A stretch of 64,000 nucleotides of DNA from Basidiobolus meristosporus CBS 931.73 (taxonomy: Eukaryota > Basidiobolomycota > Basidiobolomycetes > Basidiobolales > Basidiobolaceae): contig MCFE01000018.1 of the NCBI GenBank assembly GCA_002104905.1, positions 182,066 through 246,065 on the forward strand. The letters run 5' to 3'. Numbering within the stretch: position 1 is the first letter of the stretch; every line of letters begins with the position of its first letter. The notes beneath the pieces are model-generated. The model was not told where the DNA came from and made no database searches. It saw only the letters and a list, made by a program, of their open reading frames with translations. Position numbers and translations under genes: made by a program. Below, one piece after another: positions 58,034-64,000 of the stretch.

Positions 58034-59455
58034 GGGAGACAGTCACCAACAGGTGAGATCTTTATTTCAGTTGAAACAAAGAAGCCAGCGCTACTGCAGT
58101 AGCTTTGATACAAGAGTGTGTAGTTGAGGGGAATTTGTAGGTAAGTTAATAAGGAGAGATGATAGCTCTTCAGTGCTTAAGACACTTTTCAGTGGGAAGG
58201 GGGGTAGCAAGAGGGGTAGCAATGATATGTGAGCAACATTGATAAGTGGAATATAATAAGGATTGATGTTCATTATAATGGGAGTGTGCTGTTTCAGGTA
58301 TTGCTGCCAGAGGTCTGTCAAGTACTTCAGGTAGGCCAGCTTGGGTTTTTCTGACTGCAGTATATAATGAGCAAACTTCTTGACTTCAGGATCTCCAAGT
58401 ATAGTTCTCCAGCAGGAGCCAGGTGTAGTGTGGTGTGTTCTCTTCCATGCCTTGATCAGTGGGTTGTTGCAGTGGTGAAGCCTGAGATATAATTGTTGTA
58501 AAAATTTGTAATTCCACCTAAATATTCACCTAACTTAGTCACTTAGATCATTTCCCTCAAATCCTAGAGAATACTGACCAAATTCCTTGTCGGGATTTAC
58601 TTAGAATATTTACCCAGAACATGAAAATTCTCAAAGTTGTTCAAACATCCCCAAACTTTGCACACATGTTCTTAGGACCTTCCTTAACCTATTCTACGTG
58701 TTTGTTATGCCAAGACCATGTAGAAGTATAAATACTACTTTTACATTCAATAAATTATTAAGTGAAAACCACATAATCTACTTGTCCTCCCAATCACTTC
58801 CAATATCTCCAAGACTCTTACAACAATAATCTGGTTCTAAGGTAGAGAAGTCTGATCCTGTAGGGCACAAACCCAAAAGCACCAAGAATAGCATGTCTGT
58901 AGGGGCAATCAGGCAGATGAGGCACCAAGGAGGTAATGCACCAGACTGCAAACTTGTCAAGCTTAGTGCAGTCTCTATAAGTAAGAGAGAGAAGTGGTAA
59001 GCCAAATTCCAGGACAGGAAAGACAAACTGCTTGAGTAGAAGGAGGCAGCTGGGAGCTGAAGTTGTAGGAGGAGTAACAGCCAGTAACTTATGGAGTGCC
59101 TGTCTTGCCAGGATAATTCTCTTCTTCAGGTGAGCTCCAGAGTACAGTCCAGTAGGAAGGAAAGGAAAGCCAAGATATGCAGCAGAGACCTGAGCAGGTA
59201 GAGTGCAGTTCTTTAAGTTGATAGGACAACTCAAAGGAACTGTCTTTGCAATGGAAAGCTTGAGATTATTCTTCTGCAGATACTGATGGATGGTCTGGGA
59301 GTCTTGCAGCACTTTGGAGGAGGATATTCTGATGTCATCAGCAAAGAGGGTAACCAGACAGTCTGCTCAGAGTCTTAGGAAGTCATTCAGGAAGACGGCA
59401 AACAGTATAGGACCAAGCACAGAGCCTTGAACTACTCCATTAGGGACAACCCCTA
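58034..59455 (-). mobile_element. LINE-A: 5'-truncated telomeric non-LTR retrotransposon
   Basis: Minus strand, 3' end at 58034 against a telomeric tract. 3' UTR 58034-58090 with AATAAAG and the TCACC-AACA-GGTGA complement hairpin. ORF2 C-terminal part from 58091 up; the RT palm is recognisable by QGSVLGPILF (59433-59404) and the catalytic FADD box (59345-59331), then AYLGFPFLPTGLYSG and the C-terminal TPGSCWRTILGDP region. A TGA between the RT motifs and a frameshift make it inactive. Interrupted by a solo copia LTR at 58494-58825. Truncated within RT at ~59455; no endonuclease part present. Confidence 0.88.
58494..58825 (+). repeat. Solo copia LTR inside LINE-A, perfect target duplication
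   Basis: 332 bp, TGTTGTAAAA...TTACAACA, flanked by ATAAT at 58489-58493 and 58826-58830. The empty site is visible in LINE-F (63108 region, 'gagatataatctgg'), confirming the insertion point. Confidence 0.95.
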
Positions 59456-60374
59456 TTTACTCCTCATCTGTTATCTTGTCAACCTCCTCTTCATCTTTGT
59501 GCATTAGAGATCCACTGCCTTGCACTTCATGTAATTGGCTCAAGTACCAATCATCTTGCTCTTGAAGTTGTAATGAAATTTGTACTTTGGATGCTTCATC
59601 TACCAATGTATGCATCTTCTTGCCAAATAAGCCAATCTTACAAGTTTGACTGTCAATTACACCCTGAGCTTCAATGGAATCTTGCATGACAAACTGGTTA
59701 CTAGAAATATTATTTGGCTGATTCACCCTCCAAACTCTGGCCTTTGCTCAGATTTCTACATAGGGATTCCACCAATTGTTGGCAATGATCACCGCCAATG
59801 CTATCTGCAAATTTAATCCAAATGCCACTTTTTATGTTGATCAGTAACACACAAATCTTGCCCTCCAGAACTGGCAATGCAAATGTATCTATACTGCTCT
59901 TTTGCATCCAAACTGGGGTGGAGCTGGTAATCTTCAGATGCTCAATGATCTGCTCCCTCAAATGGTAAGCCATTATATCAAGCATCAGATTAAACCCAGA
60001 AATAATAATAACATGTGCATGCTCCTTATTTTCTTGGATTTCAAGCAGGATTTCCAAGATTTTCCAAGTTTTGCCACTATGCTTGTTCACAGTGTTGCTG
60101 CTTACACCAGTGAGGAAATCTTGGATCAATAGCCTGTTGGAGTCCTCTAATGCAAGCCCTCTTTGGGCAATTGCAGGGGCATCTTTGGTGCATATGGCAG
60201 TTGGTGAAGAAGTAGATGGAACATTGGATCAACTGTCAACCTCTTTGCTATTAATCTCATGAAGTTGCTCCTCAACCTCCACCTCCACCTCAACCACAAC
60301 CACCCCAAGATCCTCATCAATCTCAGGTAGAAAATCATCCTCTATCATCTTGACATCTTGGACAATGCTAACAC
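59456..60374 (-). pseudogene. SNF2-family helicase C-terminal fragment trapped in the chain
   Basis: Minus frame 60129-59710 reads HSGKTWKILEILLEIQENKE, then FNLMLDIMAYHLREQI, SSIDTFALPVLEGKICVLLI and NIKSGIWIKFADSIGGD. This follows the helicase C-terminal lobe of SNF2 ATPases (SGK.xxLxxLLxxLxxxGxKVLIFSQFTxMLDIL, then STKAGGxGINLxxAD), with the GGLG-N turn and the QxxxRxxRIGQ motif degraded. An acidic stretch (IEDDFLPEIDEDLG, VEVEVEVEE) precedes it at 60340-60260. There is no DEAH lobe. It lies between LINE-A and LINE-B with no telomeric tract on its left, so it came in together with LINE-A or by break repair. Helicase assignment by motif reading only. Confidence 0.6.
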
Positions 60375-60386
60375 TTAGGGTTATGG

Positions 60387-60935
60387 GACAGAAAGTCACC
60401 AAGTTGGTGAAATCTTTATTAGAGTCAAGAACTGATCTAAGTACAAATAAAGACACCAGTTGAGAAGTCAAGAACCTCTTTAATAAGTATTCTAATTTTT
60501 GTTTTGTTTCATCTCTAATGTTTGCTTCAAAAAAGTAAAGCTCATCAGGGGTAAATATAAAATTCAAGGGTTTTGGGGGAAGTACAAATTGTAGATGTTT
60601 CTGATCAATATAATCCAAGACTGGAACCCAGCCTAGGATTAGGTGTAGTAGCAAAGGTGTGGGGACTTGTAAGTAGCTCTGCCACATAGATCTTAAATGG
60701 TCCTTGGGCAGTAGTCCTGGTTTCTCAGATTTTTAAAGTTTTGAAGCAAGCTCTGTTACTACAGCAGAGCCAACTAAGGTGTGCCAGCAAGAAGATTTCA
60801 GGGAGGAGTTAGATTTAAGCCATTGTTTGATAGAGGGGTTATATGATTTCTGAAGCTTCACTAGGAAGGAAGCATGGAGATAGACCATTCAGATTTGGTA
60901 TAGGTAGAACCCAAAGGCTATATTAGTTGGGCTAT
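60387..60935 (-). mobile_element. LINE-B: divergent 5'-truncated telomeric LINE
   Basis: Minus strand. Telomere-like TTAGGGTTATGG (60375-60386) lies at the 3' end, then the hairpin TCACCAAGTTGGTGA complement and AATAAAG. The ORF2 C-terminus reads NPSIKQWLKSNSSLKSSCWH, then (after a stop) KSEKPGLL and LRSMWQSYLQVPTPLLLHLI, matching NPLIKAWKR...GSCWRTIL...QSEKPKLAYL and LTDLWQQYLQQHTP of LINE-F. About half the residues differ, so it is a separate subfamily. Confidence 0.82.
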
Positions 60936-61046
60936 GGTTAGGGTTTTGAGTCAGTCACTAACAGGCAAAATCTTTATTTCAGTTGAATCAAAGAAGCCAG
61001 CACTACTTAGGGAGGGAAAGTCACCAAGTTGGTGAAATCTTAGGGG
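60936..61046 (-). mobile_element. Two very short LINE 3' tails separated by telomeric bases
   Basis: GGTTAGGGTT, then a 61-bp tail (60947-61007, LINE-A type, through 'gaagccagcactac'), TTAGGGA, then a ~26-bp tail with the TCACCAAGTTGGTGA hairpin, then TTAGGGGG. Such short pieces are the expected outcome of abortive reverse transcription from the 3' end. Confidence 0.8.
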
Positions 61047-61510
61047 GAGGAAAGTCACCAAGTGGTGAAATCTTTATTCACTTATGACAACTATTTAAAG
61101 AAGCCAAGTTAATCTGAAGTTGTTCCTAGAAAGCTAAGTCTGAGAGATATCTTCCTGGTAAGCCAGGTCTGAGAGTTGAGAAGCTGAGTGGTACTGTATT
61201 TCCTAGTTAGCTAGGTCTGAGAGAGGTTTCCTGGAAAGCCAGGCCTGAGAAGTGAGAATCTGAATATATCTGAGCTAAGTTATACTGGTTTGCGGTAGCT
61301 GAATTTTGGCTGGAATGGCCAGTAGACTGGGGGAACTGAGAGGAATTTCTGAGCAATCACTGGCCAAATTTACTATGCAAATCTGACCAATTAGCATTTC
61401 AAGGATTTCAGCCAATCAGAGCCTTTACTTTGCCCAATGGCTGATCAAGCCATCTCTCAATGAGCACACATCAATTTATTGATCAAATTTTGCTGGATCC
61501 AGGATTTGAA
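61047..61510 (-). mobile_element. SINE-D: 5'-truncated copy of the telomeric SINE
   Basis: Same family as 63286-63803. Minus strand with the shared 3' tail (TCACC-AAGT-GGTGA stem-loop and AATAAAG). The body contains a repeated CTAGGTCTGAGAG-type motif. It is cut inside the tRNA-like B box (GGATTTGAA retained on the plus strand), where the next telomeric tract begins. Confidence 0.85.
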
Positions 61511-61522
61511 GGGTTAGGGGGG
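61511..61522 (+). repeat. Interstitial telomeric tract
   Basis: GGGTTAGGGGGG between SINE-D and LINE-E. Confidence 0.8.
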
Positions 61523-61608
61523 ATGATAATCACCAGAGGGTGAAATCTTTATTTAATTCATAAATAAAGAAGCCAAGTTGGAATATGGATATCTGGAATG
61601 CAGAGAGC

Positions 61609-62409
61609 CTACAAGATAAACTTGGACTTTGCTGTTTCCCAAATATCCTCAATATCAAAGTCTAGAGGAGAATGTAGCAATACTGCTTGTTCACTGTAGT
61701 GTTTCTTGAGAAAGTTTGTGACTTGAAGGGAAGGAGAGTTTTTCAACAAGCTGGTAAATCTTTTGAGGAGTTCTTTTTCCAGAGAGAATGGCACAAAGAG
61801 TGGAATGTCTAAATGATGTCTGAATATGTGCTCTGAGAGCTCCCAATCCAGCATATTCTTGACTTCTTCTGTAAAATCTTCAACAATATCCTTGTCAAGA
61901 ATAACTTCTAAGAGATCCCTGGCAATGTACTGAATGTTAATAATCTTGGGCATATGAATACCTAGGTCCTTGAGATAGTTTCTTTGTTCTGAAATTGGGA
62001 GATAACCAGCATTTCTGAAATAGCAAACAGTCCAGTTGGCAGTGGGAGGAGTATCAGGGCTGACTGGAAATCTTCTTCTGGCTTTAGAGTGTACTGGCTT
62101 AGGAGACTGTCTTGATGGAAGGGCAGCTGGCTTTGCATGAGCTTGAAGTGCTTGGGAGTAGGTTTGGGTATGGGGAGCAGGAGTTGCTGGTTGCTGAGAG
62201 TGTTCAGAATGACTGGAAGAAGAGCTGGGTGAGGAGCTGCAAGGTAAAGAAGAAGCTGAAAGAGAAGTAGAGAGTGCTGGGTGAAGTTCAGAAAGAGTTT
62301 TGAAAAGAACTTGGATCTGAGATTTCAACATGGAGTTTTCAGCTTCAAGAAGAGAAACTCTTTGTTCAAGGTAAGAAGTCTGTAAAGAGTGAAAGTTGGG
62401 TAAAGACAT
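61609..62409 (-). CDS. LINE ORF1 protein (RNA-binding gag-like), intact
   Basis: 266 aa, ATG at 62409. ORF1 proteins of non-LTR retrotransposons bind their RNA and form the ribonucleoprotein used in retrotransposition. Residues ~14-42 form a leucine-heptad coiled coil (LEQRVSLLEAENSMLKSQI), typical of ORF1 trimerisation. 47-75 is Ser-rich and low complexity; 75-120 is Pro/Ala/Arg-rich and basic (SKARRRFPVSP). 125-200 has the beta-alpha pattern of an RRM-like or ORF1 core (ANWTVCYFRNAGYLPISEQR, LGIHMPKIINIQYI, LLEVILDKDIVEDF). No zinc knuckle. No frame damage, so the copy is young. The function is inferred from domain layout and element context, since no ORF1 family match could be tested. Confidence 0.75.
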   Translation of the reverse strand: MSLPNFHSLQTSYLEQRVSLLEAENSMLKSQIQVLFKTLSELHPALSTSLSASSLPCSSSPSSSSSHSEHSQQPATPAPHTQTYSQALQAHAKPAALPSRQSPKPVHSKARRRFPVSPDTPPTANWTVCYFRNAGYLPISEQRNYLKDLGIHMPKIINIQYIARDLLEVILDKDIVEDFTEEVKNMLDWELSEHIFRHHLDIPLFVPFSLEKELLKRFTSLLKNSPSLQVTNFLKKHYSEQAVLLHSPLDFDIEDIWETAKSKFIL

Positions 62410-62633
62410 AGAGGATGTAGATAATAAGAAGAAAGGAGTAGTTGGGGTGGGAGGGTGGGAAAATAGTTAAGAAGAAAAGAGAAGAAAGATCTGAAATTGA
62501 AAATCTCAGAATTTATAGATGGATGGACAAGGGTAGAGGAGAGATTAATCCAGGGTTAGGGAAAAATAGTTAAGAAGAAAAGAGAGGAAAGATCTGAAAT
62601 TGAAAATCTCAGAATTTATAGATGGATGGACAA
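62410..62633 (-). repeat. Tandem 103-bp repeats in the 5' UTR of LINE-E
   Basis: Two units starting at 62461 and 62564 (AAATAGTTAAGAAGAAAAGA..., then ATCTCAGAATTTATAGATGG), the second followed directly by GGTTAGGGTTAGGG. Tandem 5' UTR monomers often carry the internal promoter of LINEs, and extra copies protect the promoter from 5' loss. A promoter role here is inference. Confidence 0.8.
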
Positions 62634-62650
62634 GGTTAGGGTTAGGGGGG
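62634..62650 (+). repeat. Interstitial telomeric tract
   Basis: GGTTAGGGTTAGGGGGG between LINE-E and LINE-F. Confidence 0.88.
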
Positions 62651-63258
62651 AGACAGTCACCAACAGGTGAAATCTTTATTTCAGTTGAAACAAAGAAGCC
62701 AGCGCTACTGTTGTAGCTTTGATACAAGAGTGTGTAGCTGAGGGGAATTTGTAGGTAAATTAACAAGAAGTGATGATAGTTCTTCAGTGCTCAAGACACT
62801 GTTCAGAGGAAAGGGGGGTAGCAAGAGAGGTAAGAATGACTTGTGAACAACATTAATGAGGGGAATGTGATAAGGATTGATATTCATCATAAAGGGAGTG
62901 TGCTGCTGCAGATATTGCTGCCAAAGGTCTGTCAAGTACTTCAGGTAGGCCAGCTTGGGTTTTTCTGATTGCAGTATATAATGAGCAAACCTCTTGACTT
63001 CAGGATCTCCAAGTATAGTTCTCCAGCAGGAGCCAGGTGTAGTGTGGTGTGTTCTCTTCCATGCCTTGATCAGTGGGTTGTTGCAGTGGTGAAGTCTGAG
63101 ATATAATCTGGTTCTAAGGTAGAGAAGTCTGATCTTGTAGGGCATAAACCCAAAAGCACCAAGAATAGCATGCCTGTAGGGGCATTCAGGCAAATGAGGC
63201 ACCAAGGAGGTAATGCACCATACTGCAAACTTGTCAAGTTTAGTGCAGTCTTTAGAAG
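62651..63258 (-). mobile_element. LINE-F: 5'-truncated LINE, ORF2 C-terminus open
   Basis: Minus strand, 3' UTR 62651-62704. The ORF2 frame is open from the truncation (63257) to the stop at 62705, about 184 codons: KDCTKLDKFAVWCITSLVPH, then TPGSCWRTILGDPEVKRFAH, SEKPKLAYLKYLTDLWQQYL and LSTEELSSLLVNLP near the end. It is nearly identical to LINE-A where both are present and holds the empty site of the solo LTR. No stops, so it is recent. Confidence 0.9.
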
Positions 63259-63285
63259 TTAGGGTTAGGGTTAGGGTTAGGGGGG
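63259..63285 (+). repeat. Interstitial telomeric tract of four TTAGGG units
   Basis: Four exact TTAGGG repeats and extra G's between LINE-F and SINE-G, the longest tract inside the chain. Confidence 0.95.
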
Positions 63286-63803
63286 AGGAAAGTCACCAAG
63301 TGGTGAAATCTTTATTTACTTATGACAAGTATCTAAAGAAGCCAAGTTAATCTTAAGTAATTCCTAGAAAGCTAGGTCTGAGAGATATCTTCCTGGTAAG
63401 CTAGGTCTGAGAGTTGAGAAGCTGTGTGGTACTACATTTCCTAGTTAGCTAGGTCTGAGAGAGGTTTCCTGGAAAGCCAGGCCTGAGAAGTGAGAATCTG
63501 AATATATCTGAGCTAAGGAATACTGGTTTGCGGTAGCTGAATTGTGGCCGGAATGGCCAGTAGACTGGGGGAACTAAGATGAATTTCTGGGCAATCACTG
63601 GCCAAATTTACTAGGCAAATCTGGCCAATCAGCATTTCAAGGATTTCAGCCAATCAGAGCCTTTACTTTGCCCGATGGTTGATCAAGCCATCTCCCAATG
63701 AGCACACACCAATTTATTAATCAAATTTTTGCTGGATCCAGGATTTGAACCCACAACCATGGGTATGGAAGGGTTAGGGATAACCACAAGGCTAAGTGTT
63801 CTT
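63286..63803 (-). mobile_element. SINE-G: tRNA-derived SINE with LINE-type telomeric tail
   Basis: Minus strand, about 518 bp. The head lies at the telomere side. On the minus strand it reads TTAGCCTTGTGG (tRNA A-box form TRGCNNAGTGG with one change), 23 nt of linker and then GGTTCAAATCC (perfect B box), followed by a CTGGATCC stem. The body (63300-63740) matches SINE-D. The 3' end has AATAAAG, TCACC-AAGT-GGTGA stem-loop and the C-run joining CCCTAA, as in the LINEs. SINEs that borrow a LINE 3' tail are known; use of it at telomeres is the unusual point. The only RNA polymerase III-type promoter I find in the window. Confidence 0.82.
63715..63803 (-). promoter_or_regulatory. RNA polymerase III A and B boxes of SINE-G
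   Basis: B box GGTTCAAATCC complement at 63742-63752 region; A box TAGCCTTGTGG complement at about 63784-63797. The A-to-B distance (~35 nt) fits a tRNA gene head. Confidence 0.7.
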
Positions 63804-63805
63804 GG

Positions 63806-63846
<41 letters not shown>

Positions 63847-64000
63847 GGTTAGGGTTAGGGTTAGGGTTAGGGTTAGGGTTAGGGTTAGGGTTAGGGTTAG
63901 GGTTAGGGTTAGGGTTAGGGTTAGGGTTAGGGTTAGGGTTAGGGTTAGGGTTAGGGTTAGGGTTAGGGTTAGGGTTAGGGTTAGGGTTAGGGTTAGGGTT
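63804..64000 (+). repeat. Telomere, (TTAGGG)n
   Basis: About 33 units of TTAGGG to the end of the window, with one TTTAGGG variant near 63823. G-strand reads 5' to 3' toward the right, so the right edge is the chromosome end. Confidence 0.99.

Larger units (their letters stand above)
61523..62633 (-). mobile_element. LINE-E: ORF1-only telomeric element
   Basis: Minus strand. It consists of a 5' UTR with two 103-bp tandem units, one intact ORF1 and, 86 nt after the ORF1 stop, the shared 3' end (AATAAAG, TCACC-loop-GGTGA, C-run, CCCTAA). ORF2 is absent. Either an internally deleted LINE or a stable non-autonomous type that encodes only ORF1, as HeT-A does in Drosophila. Confidence 0.85.

Noticed and set aside
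60265-60305. CCACCT/CAACC repeats as a regulatory repeat
   Set aside because: Simple repeat encoding an acidic VEVEVEVEE stretch in the helicase fragment; no further structure.
60229-60687. 152-codon frame as one protein
   Set aside because: It runs from LINE-B ORF2 through the 3' UTR and telomeric bases into the trapped fragment, so it is a fusion by chance.
58022-63803. CRISPR-like or satellite array
   Set aside because: Units differ in length and content and are explained by retroelements separated by telomeric repeats.
1-64000. Bacterial or viral origin, operons, rRNA or free-standing tRNA genes
   Set aside because: Telomere, LTR and LINE elements and a spliced-type gene show a eukaryotic chromosome. 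No rRNA seen, and the only tRNA-like sequence is the SINE head.

Overview
This window is the end of a eukaryotic chromosome. It finishes at the right in about 197 bases of TTAGGG repeat (63804-64000). TTAGGG telomeres, a probable 59-nt intron, an RRM-plus-RdRP protein, a pair of membrane J-domain proteins and Ty1/copia elements fit a fungus best. The species cannot be named from sequence alone. Only three protein genes look intact apart from transposon ORFs: two J-domain membrane proteins (32449-33474 and 34117-35220, minus) and one cellular RNA-dependent RNA polymerase (RdRP, about 54268-57740, plus).

Layout. 1-337: LTR relic. 397-15070: an array of heavily decayed RdRP pseudogenes in both orientations, holding a 0.5-kb inverted repeat around a copia relic. 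15.45-26.9 kb: nested Ty1/copia elements, including two deleted copies and several solo LTRs, three of the insertions with perfect 5-bp target duplications. 26.9-32.35 kb: more RdRP pseudogenes and a third copy of an unclassified block. 32.4-35.2 kb: the J-protein pair. 36.2-37.0 kb: LTR and copia scraps. 37.0-37.6 kb: a chimeric RdRP pseudogene carrying a patch almost identical to the intact gene. 37.62-52.65 kb: a second copy of 0.4-14.1 kb (a 13-15 kb direct segmental duplication with a different centre). 52.65-54.2 kb: leftovers. 54.27-57.74 kb: the intact RdRP. 58.02-63.80 kb: a chain of retroelements separated by short TTAGGG tracts. 63.8-64.0 kb: telomere.

The most striking system is the terminal chain. 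At least five LINE or SINE insertions, plus two short tails, lie head to tail in one orientation, 3' end toward the centromere. Each joins telomeric G-strand repeat through a shared 3' end: AATAAAG, then a TCACC/GGTGA hairpin, then a C-run that continues as CCCTAA. This is the geometry expected if element RNA is reverse transcribed from the chromosome's own 3' G-overhang. The chain holds LINE ORF2 3' ends (RT with FADD box), a derivative that carries only an intact ORF1 (compare HeT-A of Drosophila), and a tRNA-derived SINE with the same tail. Comparable logic is known for MoTeR, TRAS/SART and HeT-A/TART, but this LINE plus ORF1-only plus SINE set looks undescribed to me.

The second system is the RdRP pseudogene array. 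Much of the plus/minus repeat DNA, which looks anonymous, can be read collinearly as RdRP (mid domain, catalytic region, C-terminal part) on one strand. Opposed copies form long inverted repeats, two of them nearly perfect, so any transcript would fold into dsRNA homologous to RdRP-family sequence. Arms within one palindrome match each other better than they match the duplicate locus, and one spacer has flipped between the two duplicates, which points to ongoing recombination between arms. Boundaries of decayed features are approximate (tens of bases) because no alignment could be run.
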